From NCBI GenBank assembly GCA_903907955.1, contig CAIVPZ010000091.1, positions 28,136 through 92,135 of the forward strand: a stretch of 64,000 nucleotides of DNA, in the 5' to 3' direction. The notes below the pieces were generated by a model. It worked only from the letters and a program-made list of their open reading frames with translations. It was not told where the DNA came from and made no database searches. The position numbers were made by a program, and so were the translations under genes. How positions within the stretch are numbered: position 1 is the stretch's first letter; each line of letters begins with the position of its first letter. The stretch is from an uncultured Acetobacteraceae bacterium. GTDB lineage: Bacteria > Pseudomonadota > Alphaproteobacteria > Acetobacterales > Acetobacteraceae. Of this stretch, positions 27,819 to 38,046 are shown piece by piece.

Positions 27819-29638
27819 TGGAAGCGCATGTCGATCCCTTCGCCTTCAAGGAGGCGCTGATCGTGCTGGCTGCGGCCGGCGTGGTGATTCCGCTGTTTCA
27901 CCGGCTGCGGGTTTCCCCCGTGCTGGGCTTCATGCTGGTTGGCATTGTGGTGGGTCCGTTCGGACTGGGGCGCGCCGCCGCCGTGGCGCCCTGGCTCGGT
28001 GTCGTCACCTTTGGCGACCCGGCCTCGATCGCGCCGATCGCCGAGCTCGGCGTGGTCATGCTGCTGTTCATGATCGGGCTGGAACTGTCCTTCGAGCGGC
28101 TATGGGTGATGCGCCGCCTGGTGTTCGGCCTGGGCGCGTTGCAGGTGGCGGGCAGCGCGGCGGTGCTGGCCGGGCTCGCCCTGCTGGTCGGGTTGCCGCC
28201 GGCGGCGGCGCTGGTGGCGGGAATCGCCGGGGCGATGTCGTCCACCGCGGTGGTGATCCAGGTGCTGTCGGAGGAAAAGCGGCTGGGCACCGCACTCGGG
28301 CGGGTGTGCTTCGCCGTGCTGCTGTTCCAGGACCTCGCCATCGTGCCGGTGCTGCTGGCGATCGGCCTGCAGCGCGAGGCCAGCGCCGCCGGTGGCGGTG
28401 TGCTGGTGGCGCTGGCGGCGGTGAAGGCGGTGCTGGCGGTGGGCGCCATCGTCGCGCTTGGCCGGCTGGGGCTGCGCCCGCTGTTCCGCGGCGTCGCCCG
28501 CACCGGCAGCTCGGAGCTGTTCATGGCTGCCTCCCTGCTGGTGGTGCTGGCCTCCGCCGTCGCCACCGCGGCGGCCGGGCTGTCGATGGCGCTCGGCGCG
28601 CTGATCGGCGGCCTGTTGCTGGCGGGCACGGAATTCCGCCGCCAGGTCGAGGTGACCATCGAGCCGTTCAAGGGGCTGCTGCTGGGGGTGTTCCTGATCG
28701 CCGTCGGCCTCGGTTTCGACCCGCTGCGGGTGATGGCGGCGCCGTGGACCACGCTGGGCGGGGCGGTGCTGCTGGTGGTGGTGAAGGCGGTGCTGATCGC
28801 CCCGGCGGCGCGCTTTTTCGGCCTGCCCTGGCCGACCGCGGTGCAGGCCGGTCTGCTGCTGGGGCCGGGCGGCGAGTTCGGCTTCGTGGTGCTGTCGGTG
28901 GCCTCGCAGGAGGGGCTGCTGCCGCGCGCGGTGGCCGACACCGCGCTGATCGCGGTGGCGCTGAGCATGGCGGCGATTCCGCTGCTGTCATTGATCGGCC
29001 GCCGCCACGCGCCCCGGCTTGCCCCCGCCCCGGTGGTGGACCCGGCGCTGCTGCCGCCGGAGGAGGGGGCCGGGGACGCGCGGGTGATCCTGGCCGGGTT
29101 TGGCCGGGTCGGGCAGACCGTGGCCGACATGCTGGAGGTGCACGCGATTCCCTATGTGGCGATCGACCGCGATGCCGACCGGGTGGCGCGCAAGCGCCGT
29201 GCCGGCCGGCCGGTCTATTGGGGCAACATCGCCATGCCGGCGCTGCTGCGCCAGCTTGGCGTGGACAGCGCGCGGGCGCTGGTGGTGACCTTCGACAACC
29301 GCCGCGCGGTGGACGAGCTGGTGGCCGCCGCGCGCGCCCAGCGGCCCGATCTGCTGATCGTCGCCCGTGCCCGCGACGCCGCCCATGCCGCGCACCTGTA
29401 CCACATCGGCGTCTCCGATGCGGTGCCCGAGACCATGGAGGCCAGCCTGCAGCTTTCCGAGGCGGTGCTGGTGGATATCGGCATTCCGATGGGGCCGGTG
29501 ATTGTCTCGATCCACGAGCAGCGGGCGGCATTTCAGGCGGCGATCAGGTCGGCGGCGCCGCAGGCGGATATTCGCCCGCTCGGACGACGCCGGCTGCGCG
29601 ATGCGCGGCGGACGCCGGAGGCGAACACGGCGGAGTAG
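27818..29638 (+). CDS. Kef-type cation:proton antiporter with RCK domain
   Basis: A 606-aa protein. The N-terminal CPA2 membrane domain (about 1-385) has some twelve hydrophobic segments, with AELGVVMLLFMIGLELSFER and GAMSSTAVVIQVLSEEKRLG near 130, typical of KefB/KefC. The C-terminal TrkA-N domain starts near 420 with VILAGFGRVGQTVADML and binds NAD(H). This class mediates K+ or Na+/H+ exchange, sometimes gated by glutathione. No KefF/KefG ancillary subunit is adjacent. It is translated from an ATG that overlaps the cutA stop. Confidence 0.93.
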   Translation: MEAHVDPFAFKEALIVLAAAGVVIPLFHRLRVSPVLGFMLVGIVVGPFGLGRAAAVAPWLGVVTFGDPASIAPIAELGVVMLLFMIGLELSFERLWVMRRLVFGLGALQVAGSAAVLAGLALLVGLPPAAALVAGIAGAMSSTAVVIQVLSEEKRLGTALGRVCFAVLLFQDLAIVPVLLAIGLQREASAAGGGVLVALAAVKAVLAVGAIVALGRLGLRPLFRGVARTGSSELFMAASLLVVLASAVATAAAGLSMALGALIGGLLLAGTEFRRQVEVTIEPFKGLLLGVFLIAVGLGFDPLRVMAAPWTTLGGAVLLVVVKAVLIAPAARFFGLPWPTAVQAGLLLGPGGEFGFVVLSVASQEGLLPRAVADTALIAVALSMAAIPLLSLIGRRHAPRLAPAPVVDPALLPPEEGAGDARVILAGFGRVGQTVADMLEVHAIPYVAIDRDADRVARKRRAGRPVYWGNIAMPALLRQLGVDSARALVVTFDNRRAVDELVAAARAQRPDLLIVARARDAAHAAHLYHIGVSDAVPETMEASLQLSEAVLVDIGIPMGPVIVSIHEQRAAFQAAIRSAAPQADIRPLGRRRLRDARRTPEANTAE

Positions 29639-29750
29639 GCGCAGTGCGGAGGCACGCGGTCCGGCGGCCGCGCCCCTGGCCTTCCCTGCTGAGCGGCGCT
29701 AGATCACCGCCCCGGCGTCAACCCTGTGCGCCGGCCCGGAGGGATGGTCC

Positions 29751-30953
29751 ATGCAGTTCGATATCGTCGTGGTGGGAGCAGGACCCGCGGGTCTGGCGTT
29801 CGCGGCGTCGCTTGCCGGCTCCGGCCTGCGGCTGGCGCTGATCGAGAAGCTGCCGGAAGCGACGCTGGCCGATCCGGGCTTCGACGGGCGCGAGATCGCG
29901 CTGACCCATCTGTCGATGCGCCTGCTGCGCCGGCTGGGCGCCTGGGAGCGCATCCCCCCCGCCGATATCTCGCCGCTGCGCGAGGCGCAGGTGCTGAACG
30001 GCATTTCCTCCTTTGCCCTGCGCTTCGACGACGAGGGCAAGGACGACGGCCCGCTCGGCGTACTGGTGCCCAACCACCTCATCCGGCGCAGCCTGTACGA
30101 GGTGGTGCAGGGGCTGCCGGAGGTCACGCTGCTGGCCGGGCAGATGGTCGCCTCGGTGCAGACTTCGGCGCAGGGCGCGACGGTGGGGCTGGCGGATGGG
30201 CGGACCATCGCGGCGCGCCTGGTGGTCGGGGCCGACACACGGTTCTCGGAGACCCGGCGGCGCATGGGCATTCCGGCGACCATGCAGGATTTCGGCAAGA
30301 GCATGCTGGTCTGCCGCATGGCGCATGACCGGCCGCATCACGCCATCGCCACCGAATGGTTCGGCTATGGCCAGACCTTTGCGATCCTGCCGCTGAACGG
30401 CGATGGCATGGAAGGCGACGTCTCGGGCGTGGTGCTCACCCTGCCGGCGCGGGAGATGGAAACGGTGATGGCGCTGGAGGGGCCGGCGTTCGACGCCGAG
30501 ATCACCCGCCGCTATCGCCACCGGCTGGGCGCGATGCGGCTGGTTTCGACCCGGCATGTCTATCCGCTGGTGGGCGTGTTCGCGCAGCGCTTCGTGGCGA
30601 CCAGGTTCGCGCTGGTCGGCGATGCCGCGGTCGGCATGCACCCGGTGACCGCGCACGGCTTCAACCTGGGCCTGCGCGGGGCGGATTCACTGGCGCGCGA
30701 GATTCGCGAGGCGATCGGGCGCGGGCGCGACGTGGCCGACCGCCGGGCGCTGGCGCGCTACCAGACCGACCACATGCGGGCCAGCCGGCCGCTTTACCTG
30801 GCCACCAACGCCACCGCCCTGTTCTACACCGACGACCGTTTCCCCACCCGGGTGCTGCGCGCCGCTGCGCTGCGGCTGGGCAGCCGGCTGGCGCCGTTCC
30901 GGCGGGCGGTGGTGGCGCGGCTGACCGAGGCCGGCGCGGCGCGCGACGCCTGA
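29751..30953 (+). CDS. UbiH/UbiF-family FAD-dependent ubiquinone hydroxylase
   Basis: A 400-aa flavoprotein monooxygenase. It has the N-terminal dinucleotide fold DIVVVGAGPAGLAFAASLAG, the second FAD motif FALVGDAAVGMHPVTAHGFN near 290 and LGLRGADSLA. The variant TAHGFN in place of the usual AGQGFN suggests the UbiM subgroup, a broad-specificity hydroxylase of some Alpha- and Betaproteobacteria, but I cannot confirm it. Such enzymes hydroxylate the ubiquinone ring. A Coq7-type di-iron hydroxylase is also in the window (45533). Upstream is GGAGGGATGG. Confidence 0.86.
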   Translation: MQFDIVVVGAGPAGLAFAASLAGSGLRLALIEKLPEATLADPGFDGREIALTHLSMRLLRRLGAWERIPPADISPLREAQVLNGISSFALRFDDEGKDDGPLGVLVPNHLIRRSLYEVVQGLPEVTLLAGQMVASVQTSAQGATVGLADGRTIAARLVVGADTRFSETRRRMGIPATMQDFGKSMLVCRMAHDRPHHAIATEWFGYGQTFAILPLNGDGMEGDVSGVVLTLPAREMETVMALEGPAFDAEITRRYRHRLGAMRLVSTRHVYPLVGVFAQRFVATRFALVGDAAVGMHPVTAHGFNLGLRGADSLAREIREAIGRGRDVADRRALARYQTDHMRASRPLYLATNATALFYTDDRFPTRVLRAAALRLGSRLAPFRRAVVARLTEAGAARDA

Positions 30954-31113
30954 CCCTGCGGGGCCGGGACGCCGCCGCGCCGATGCGGCATGCGGCGGAG
31001 AAACCTTGATGTCCTTCTCGGAAGCGCTGGCATCAGGCTGACAGGCGACGGTGAGGCGGGTTTCGGTGGTGCAGCCGGAAACGTGAAGCGGTTGAGTTCT
31101 CCGCAGAGCGATG

Positions 31114-31144
31114 TACAATCCTATAACTACGATAATTGATTGTA
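31114..31144. promoter_or_regulatory. AT-rich inverted repeat upstream of cysK
   Basis: TACAATC at 31114-31120 and GATTGTA at 31138-31144 are perfect inverted arms separated by 17 AT-rich bases (CTATAACTACGATAATT). The block stands out in this GC-rich genome and ends 19 bases before the cysK start, overlapping the likely promoter. A repressor or activator site is plausible; no regulator can be named from sequence. Confidence 0.5.
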
Positions 31145-31163
31145 TAATTTGCAGGAGCTACCC

Positions 31164-32144
31164 ATGAGCCAGCCCGCCCATAAGCCGCTGACCTTCGACC
31201 GCCCGCTGCGCGGACGGATCTACGACAGCATCGCGGAAACCATCGGCAACACCCCGCTGGTGCGCATTCCGCGCATCGCCGCCGAGGAAGGGCTGGTCGC
31301 CGATGTCGCCCTCAAGCTGGAGTTCTTCAACCCGATCGCCAGCGTGAAGGATCGCATCGGGGTGAACCTGATCCTGTCGCTGGAGCGCGCGGGCAAGATC
31401 GGCCCGGGCTCGGTGCTGATCGAGCCGACTTCCGGCAACACCGGCATCGGCCTGGCGTTCTTCGCCGCCTCGCGCGGCTACCGGCTGATCGTCACGCTGC
31501 CCGAGTCGGTCTCCATCGAGCGGCGCAAGCTGCTGGCCTATCTCGGCGCCGAACTGGAGCTGACGCCGAAGGAGAAGGGCATGAAGGGTGCCGTGGCGCG
31601 TGCCCAGGAACTGCTGGAATCGACCCCGGGCGCGGTGATCGTCGGCCAGTTCACCAATCCGGCGAACCCGGAAATTCACCGCATCACCACCGCCGAGGAA
31701 ATCTGGTTCGACACCGATGGCAAGGTCGACATCGTGGTGTCCGGCGTCGGCACCGGCGGCACCCTGACCGGCATCGGCCAGGCGCTGAAGCCGCGCAAGC
31801 CGGGGCTGCAACTCGTGGCGGTGGAGCCGGCCGCAAGCCCGGTGCTGTCCGGCGGCGCGCCGTCGCCGCACCCGATCCAGGGCATCGGCGCCGGCTTCGT
31901 GCCGGCGGTGCTGGATACCGCGCTGATCGACGAGATCGTGCAGGTGACCAATGAGGAAACCTTCGCCCAGGCCCGCCGGCTGGCCAGGACCGAGGGCATT
32001 CCTGGCGGCATTTCCTCCGGCGCGGCGCTGGCGGCAACCCTGAAACTGGCGAAGCGGCCGGAGAACGCCGGCAAGCTGATCGTGGCGATCATCCCCAGCT
32101 TTGCCGAGCGGTATTACACCACGGCTCTTTTTGAGGGGCTTTGA
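31164..32144 (+). CDS. cysK: Cysteine synthase A
   Basis: A 326-aa PLP enzyme. K62 in [13 protein letters not shown] is the Schiff-base lysine; [13 protein letters not shown] near 93 binds substrate carboxylate; [16 protein letters not shown] near 200 binds PLP phosphate; [11 protein letters not shown] follows near 285. It makes L-cysteine from O-acetylserine and sulfide. AGGAG precedes the ATG at 31164. It is a single gene with an AT-rich inverted repeat in its promoter region and a dispersed palindromic repeat at its 3' end. Confidence 0.96.
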   Translation: MSQPAHKPLTFDRPLRGRIYDSIAETIGNTPLVRIPRIAAEEGLVADVALKLEFFNPIASVKDRIGVNLILSLERAGKIGPGSVLIEPTSGNTGIGLAFFAASRGYRLIVTLPESVSIERRKLLAYLGAELELTPKEKGMKGAVARAQELLESTPGAVIVGQFTNPANPEIHRITTAEEIWFDTDGKVDIVVSGVGTGGTLTGIGQALKPRKPGLQLVAVEPAASPVLSGGAPSPHPIQGIGAGFVPAVLDTALIDEIVQVTNEETFAQARRLARTEGIPGGISSGAALAATLKLAKRPENAGKLIVAIIPSFAERYYTTALFEGL

Positions 32145-32157
32145 TTCAGCAAGGGCA

Positions 32158-32208
32158 GGAAGGCCAGGGCGCTGCCCGGCAGGGGGCGGTGGCCCCCTGC
32201 ACCCCGTT
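32158..32208 (-). repeat. Dispersed palindromic intergenic repeat, copy 4
   Basis: It reads GGCCAGGGCGCTGCCCGGCA, then GGGGGCGGTGGCCCCC (strong hairpin), then TGCACCCCGTTTCC. It lies between the convergent cysK and thiolase genes, a position typical of bidirectional terminators. Confidence 0.8.
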
Positions 32209-32210
32209 TC

Positions 32211-33413
<1,203 letters not shown>

Positions 33414-33720
33414 GATTTGTCGCCTCCCTGAAGCCGTGGGCGGCTTCCGGGCCGCGCCTGCGCGCGAAAGCTAGTCCGCGCGGCGGCCCGGGGCAATCCG
33501 AGGACGCACGGACGGGTCGCGCGTTTGGCCGCCCATGGCGCTAGAGCAGCATCGGCCAGACCGGCGACCGCCGGCCGATAAAGTTGCTCGCCAAAACAAA
33601 GAGCTAGAGCGCGCTGACCGTTTACGGTCAGCCTGAAAGCGCTCTAGGATGCCGCCGGCCGCTGCGGGCGCGGCGGGTTTCGGCTGATGTCCCGCTCTCC
33701 AGGCCAGTGAGGACGACACC
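33414..33720. other. Intergenic region with repeat-like sequence
   Basis: A gap of about 307 bp between the divergent thiolase and HAD genes. It contains CTAGAGCAGC at 33541 and the long inverted repeat at 33604-33647. No gene is supported. Confidence 0.6.
33604..33647. repeat. CTAGAGCGC inverted repeat
   Basis: Outer arms CTAGAGCGC and GCGCTCTAG and an inner hairpin CTGACCGTTTACGGTCAG form an almost complete 44-bp stem-loop. Similar TAGAGC-bounded palindromes are scattered in several alphaproteobacterial genomes. A half-copy (CTAGAGCAGC) occurs 60 bp upstream. Confidence 0.7.
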
Positions 33721-34761
33721 ATGAACGCAACGCCCCCTCCGCCCGGGTTGAGCCGGCGGCGTGTGCTCTCAACCATTGCCGTGCTGTCGGCCCTACCCAC
33801 GGTCGCGCGTGCGCAGGCCGCCGGCTCCCCCCTGCCGTCATGGAACGACCGGCCGGCGAAACAGGCGATCCTCGACTTCGTGCGCGCCACCACCGATCCG
33901 GCCAGCCCGAACCACCTGCCGCCCGAGGACCGCATCGCCACCTTCGACCAGGACGGCACGCTCTGGGTCGAGCATCCGATCTATACCCAGGTGATGTACT
34001 GCCTGGACCGCCTGCCGGTGGTGGCGGAGCAGAAACCCGAGTTCACCCAGGTCGAACCGTTCCGGACGGTTCTCTCCGGCAACCGCGAAGCGATCGCCAG
34101 ACTGTCGTTGCGGGATCTCGAAAAGATCGCCGCCGCGACGCTCACCGGCATGACGGTGGAGGCGTTCAACGCCGACGTGGCGAAGTGGCTCGCCACCGCC
34201 AGGCATCCCCGCTACGACCGGCCGTACACCGATCTGGTCTACCAGCCCATGCTGGAGCTGCTCAGCCATCTGCGCGCCAACGGCTTCAAGACCTTCATCG
34301 TCACCGGCGGCGGGCAGGATTTCGTGCGCGTCTATTCCGAACGCCTCTATGGGATTCCGCCCGAGCAGGTGATCGGCAGCGCCGGGATGACGAAATACAC
34401 CTACAGCAAGACCGGCGAAGCGTTCCTGATCAAGCAGCCGAAGCTGCTGCTGAACGACAACAACGCCGGCAAGCCCGAAGGTATCCACCTGATGATCGGC
34501 CGCCGGCCGCACGCCGCCTTCGGCAACTCCACCGGCGATCGCGAGATGCTGGAATATTCCCGGACCGGCGACGGCGCGCGGCTGGCCATGCTCGTGCTGC
34601 ACGACGATGCGAAACGCGAGTATGCTTACGGACCGGCGCAGGGACTGCCCGATACCCGGATCGGCACGTTCAGCCGGGGGCTGTACGATGAGGCGCGCAA
34701 AGCGGGATGGACGATGATCAGCATGAAGAACGACTGGAAGCGGGTGTTTGTTTTCGAGTGA
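33721..34761 (+). CDS. Exported HAD-superfamily hydrolase
   Basis: A 346-aa protein. A Tat-like signal (SRRRVLSTIAVLSALPTVARA) occupies about residues 11-31. The HAD motif I is RIATFDQDGTLWVEH near 78 (the two Asp are nucleophile and acid/base); motif II TFIVTGGGQDFV near 191; motif III/IV FGNSTGDREMLEY near 270. It resembles phosphoserine phosphatase-like periplasmic phosphatases. With the CopC-like and multiheme genes following on the same strand, it may serve an envelope process, but the substrate is unknown. Confidence 0.86.
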   Translation: MNATPPPPGLSRRRVLSTIAVLSALPTVARAQAAGSPLPSWNDRPAKQAILDFVRATTDPASPNHLPPEDRIATFDQDGTLWVEHPIYTQVMYCLDRLPVVAEQKPEFTQVEPFRTVLSGNREAIARLSLRDLEKIAAATLTGMTVEAFNADVAKWLATARHPRYDRPYTDLVYQPMLELLSHLRANGFKTFIVTGGGQDFVRVYSERLYGIPPEQVIGSAGMTKYTYSKTGEAFLIKQPKLLLNDNNAGKPEGIHLMIGRRPHAAFGNSTGDREMLEYSRTGDGARLAMLVLHDDAKREYAYGPAQGLPDTRIGTFSRGLYDEARKAGWTMISMKNDWKRVFVFE

Positions 34762-34765
34762 TATG

Positions 34766-34854
34766 AAGGAAGGTCAGGGAGGCAAGGGCGCTGCTGGACC
34801 CGCCCCGGCGCGCAGCGCGCCTTCGCGGGACAGGCGGTGGATTCCTCACCCCAT
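34766..34854 (-). repeat. Dispersed palindromic intergenic repeat, degenerate copy 5
   Basis: GGAAGGTCAGGGAGGCAAGG and GGACCCGCC keep the repeat order, but the central stem is replaced by GGCGCGCAGCGCGCC. It ends CTCACCCCATT. It lies after the HAD gene and before the CopC-like gene. Confidence 0.5.
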
Positions 34855-34876
34855 TGCACAGGCAGGGAGCAGAGAC

Positions 34877-35239
34877 ATGCGACAGGTTATTTTCGTGCTG
34901 GTTCCGGTGGCACTGGCGCTGACCGGCGGCATCGCCGCCGCGAGCCCGCCACAACTGCGCGACTCCAGGCCTGCGGCCGAGGAATTCGTGGATGGCCGCA
35001 ATCAGCAATATGTCGTCCGGTTCGATGCGCCGATCGACCATGCGGCCTCCCGGATGGAGGTCAGGCAGTCCGGCTATGTCGTCCAATCGCTGCATCCGCT
35101 GTTCGACAGCGCCCCCACCGTGCTGTTCGCCTCGGGAACGGCGCTGCCGCCCGGACGCTATACCTTGCACTGGCATGTCGGCTCCGCCTTCGGCGGCGAT
35201 GTCGCGGACGGCGACATCCCGTTCACGGTGCGCCCATAG
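34877..35239 (+). CDS. CopC-domain periplasmic protein
   Basis: A 120-aa protein with a signal peptide (VIFVLVPVALALTGGIAAAS, about 4-23). The rest is a single Ig-like CopC domain: LRDSRPAAEEFVDGRNQQYV, FDAPIDHAASRMEV and LPPGRYTLHWHVGSAFGGDV near 96. CopC proteins bind copper, often through an N-terminal His of the mature chain. Here that His is not evident, although HWHV offers histidines. No copD neighbour is present. It is followed 30 bp later by the multiheme gene. Confidence 0.8.
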   Translation: MRQVIFVLVPVALALTGGIAAASPPQLRDSRPAAEEFVDGRNQQYVVRFDAPIDHAASRMEVRQSGYVVQSLHPLFDSAPTVLFASGTALPPGRYTLHWHVGSAFGGDVADGDIPFTVRP

Positions 35240-35269
35240 CACGCACCCTCCGCATCGCGGGATGACCGC

Positions 35270-37567
35270 ATGAGCCTGCCACGCCGCGCGGCCGCCATTG
35301 CCCTGGCCTTGCTCGGCCTCGCATGGCTGTCGCCGGTCCGGGCGCAGGAACCGGCGCGGTTCGTCGGCGTCACGGCCTGCACCGCCTGCCATGCCGCGCA
35401 GGCCGAGCAGTGGAAGACCTCGCACCACGCCCGCGCCATGCAGGAAGCGACGCCGGAAACCGTGCTCGGCGATTTCTCCGGGGCGCGGCTGACCGCGTTC
35501 GGCGTGCCGACGATCTTCTCCCGCGCCGGCGACCGTTTCGTCGTGCGCACCGAGGGAGCGGACGCCTTTCCGCATGAATACGATATTGCCTACACCTTCG
35601 GCGTCGATCCACTGCAGCAATACCTGATCCGCCTTCCCGGCGGCCGGCTGCAGGCGTTCGGCATCGCCTGGGACACGCGCCCGAAGGAGCAGGGCGGCCA
35701 GCGCTGGTTCAACCTGTACCCGGATCAGCAATTGCGCGCCGGCGAACCGCTGCACTGGACCGGGCGCGACCAGACCTGGAACTACCAGTGCGCCGCCTGC
35801 CACTCCACCGACCTGCACAAGGGTTTCGACCTCGCCACCAACAGCTACGCCACCACCTATGCCGACATCGATGTCGCCTGCGAGGCGTGCCATGGCGCCG
35901 GATCGAACCATGTCGCCTGGGCCGCTTCCCGGCCGGTGTCCGCCGGCGCCGTGCCGCCCGGCGACCGCATGGGCCTGACCAACTGGCTGCGCCCGACCGA
36001 TGCCGGCCGGTGGGCGATGGACCCGGCGACCGGCATCGCCCATCGCACCGCGCCGCTCGCCTCGGCCGAGCTCGACACCTGTGCGCCCTGCCATGCGCGC
36101 CGCAAGCCGCTGGTGGACACGCCCGCGGCCGGCGCGCCGTTCCTCGACGCCTACCTTCCCGCGCTGCTTGATCCCGGCCGGTATTTCCCGGACGGGCAGA
36201 TCGACGGCGAGGTGTTCGAATATGGCTCGTTCGTGCAGAGCCGCATGCATCTGGCCGGCGTCACCTGCTCGGACTGCCATGCGCCGCACAGCCTGAAACT
36301 GCGCGCCGAGGGCAACGCGGTCTGCCTGCAGTGCCACCTGCCGGCCCGCTTCGACACCGGCGGACATCATCACCACGAAGCGGGCAGTGCCGGCGCGCAG
36401 TGCATCGCCTGCCACATGCCGACCCGCACATACATGATCGTCCATCAGCGGCACGACCACAGCATCCGGGTGCCGCGTCCCGATCTGTCGGCCGCGCTCG
36501 GCACGCCGAACGCCTGCACCCAGTGCCATACCGGGCGCTCCGCCGACTGGGCGGCGCACGCGGTCGCCGGCTGGTATCCGGCGGGCCGGCAGACCACGCC
36601 GCAATTCGGCACCGCCCTGCAGGCCGGCCGCACCGGCCTCCCCGATTCCGAGCGGCTGCTCGACGCGCTGATCCTGGCCGCCGGGCAGCCGCCGATCGCG
36701 CGGGCGACCGCGCTGGCGTTCCTGCGCGACCAGGCCACCGCTGCGTCCGAGGCAGCGGTGAAGGCGGCGGTGGTTGATCCGAGTCCGCTGGTCCGCTCAG
36801 CGGCGCCGCGGGCGCTGCCCGCCGGCGCCGGGCGCAGCATGGTGCAGGCGGTGGCGCCGTTGCTGGACGATCCGGTTCGGGCGGTGCGGGTGGAAGCGGC
36901 GCGCGCGCTGGCCGGCGCCGGCACCCAATTGTCGCCACCGCAGCTTGTTGCGCTGGCGCGCGCCCGGCGCGAGCTGCTGGCGGCGGAGCTGGTCGATGCC
37001 GACCGGCCCGAATCGCATCTCAACATCGGCCTGCTGCAACTGCGCGGCGGACAGCCGGACGCGGCCGGGACGGCCTATCGGACCGCCTTGCGGCTCGATC
37101 CCCGCTTCGTGCCCGCGCTGGTGAACCTCGCCGATCTCGATCGCATGCGCGGGCGGAACCAGGAGAGCGCGGACCTGCTGCAACAGGCGGTCGGCATCGA
37201 GCCGGGCAGCGCGGATGCCTGGCACGCGCTCGGCCTGGCGCTGGTGCGCCTGCACAACGCGGGCGCAGCACTGCCGGCGTTGCGCCGCGCCAGCGAACTG
37301 GCCCCGGCCAATGCCCGCTACGCCTATGTCTATGCCGTCGCGCTGAATTCGGCCGGCGCGGCCAGGCAGGCGGTTGCCGTGCTGGAGGCCGCGCATCGCC
37401 AGCACCCGGCCGACCACGACGTGCTGCTCGGCCTGGTCGCGATTGCCCGCGACAGCGGCGATACGCCCACCGCCCTGCGGTATGCGCGCGAACTGGCTGC
37501 CCAGGCGCCGGGCGACCCGCAGCTTCGTCGGCTGATCGACCAACTGGAGCGGCAGCAGGCACCGTAG
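35270..37567 (+). CDS. Octaheme c-type cytochrome with HEAT and TPR repeats
   Basis: A 765-aa periplasmic protein with signal peptide (AIALALLGLAWLSPVRA). Eight CxxCH heme-attachment motifs run from C37 (CTACH) to C416 (CTQCH): CTACH, CAACH, CEACH, CAPCH, CSDCH, CLQCH, CIACH, CTQCH. Residues about 445-580 are Ala-rich HEAT-like helices. Residues about 590-765 hold four to five TPR units (HLNIGLLQLRGGQPDAAGTA, then AWHALGLALVRLHNAGAALP). It likely transfers electrons or reduces a substrate while binding a partner through the repeats. It follows the CopC-like gene by about 30 bp. Confidence 0.9.
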   Translation: MSLPRRAAAIALALLGLAWLSPVRAQEPARFVGVTACTACHAAQAEQWKTSHHARAMQEATPETVLGDFSGARLTAFGVPTIFSRAGDRFVVRTEGADAFPHEYDIAYTFGVDPLQQYLIRLPGGRLQAFGIAWDTRPKEQGGQRWFNLYPDQQLRAGEPLHWTGRDQTWNYQCAACHSTDLHKGFDLATNSYATTYADIDVACEACHGAGSNHVAWAASRPVSAGAVPPGDRMGLTNWLRPTDAGRWAMDPATGIAHRTAPLASAELDTCAPCHARRKPLVDTPAAGAPFLDAYLPALLDPGRYFPDGQIDGEVFEYGSFVQSRMHLAGVTCSDCHAPHSLKLRAEGNAVCLQCHLPARFDTGGHHHHEAGSAGAQCIACHMPTRTYMIVHQRHDHSIRVPRPDLSAALGTPNACTQCHTGRSADWAAHAVAGWYPAGRQTTPQFGTALQAGRTGLPDSERLLDALILAAGQPPIARATALAFLRDQATAASEAAVKAAVVDPSPLVRSAAPRALPAGAGRSMVQAVAPLLDDPVRAVRVEAARALAGAGTQLSPPQLVALARARRELLAAELVDADRPESHLNIGLLQLRGGQPDAAGTAYRTALRLDPRFVPALVNLADLDRMRGRNQESADLLQQAVGIEPGSADAWHALGLALVRLHNAGAALPALRRASELAPANARYAYVYAVALNSAGAARQAVAVLEAAHRQHPADHDVLLGLVAIARDSGDTPTALRYARELAAQAPGDPQLRRLIDQLERQQAP

Positions 37568-37665
37568 CGGCGCGCCCGGCCCGTGACCGCCATCCGCAAA
37601 GGCGCTATGTTTGCCCGCCCGGCGCGCCCGGCATCGCGGTCGCGCGGCAGCGGAGATCACGGCGC

Positions 37666-38046
37666 TTGGAAACCCTGCTTGTCGAGGCCGTAGGATGGTT
37701 GTCCTCGGCAACCGAGGCGATCTCGGCTTTCATCATTGGCGTCGGTGTGGCGCATGCCGCCGGGCTGACCGTCGCGCTGGTCATTCCGGCGATGCGGAAC
37801 GGCCCCGTTCGCGGCCTTGACCCGCGTGAGACCATCCGCCTGAAGCTGGGCCGCTGGCTCGCCCTGGCGCTGGAGTTTCAGCTTGCCGCCGACATCCTGA
37901 AGACCGCGGTGGCGCCGACCTGGGATGATGTCGGCAAGGTTGCGGCAATCATCGTGCTGCGGACGATGCTGAACTTCTTCCTCGCCCGCGAGATCGCCAT
38001 CGCGGAACGCCAGCTCGCGGAGCACGCCGTAAGCCTGCCGGACTGA
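37666..38046 (+). CDS. DUF1622 membrane protein
   Basis: A 126-aa protein starting at TTG 37666, preceded by GGAG about ten bases upstream. Three hydrophobic segments are visible (about 16-43, 65-80, 88-105). The block IRLKLGRWLALALEFQLAADIL near 62 and VIIVLRT-like AAIIVLRTMLNFFLAREIA near 92 match DUF1622, a family of small bacterial membrane proteins without known function. It is a single gene followed by a small inverted-repeat element. Confidence 0.85.
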   Translation: METLLVEAVGWLSSATEAISAFIIGVGVAHAAGLTVALVIPAMRNGPVRGLDPRETIRLKLGRWLALALEFQLAADILKTAVAPTWDDVGKVAAIIVLRTMLNFFLAREIAIAERQLAEHAVSLPD

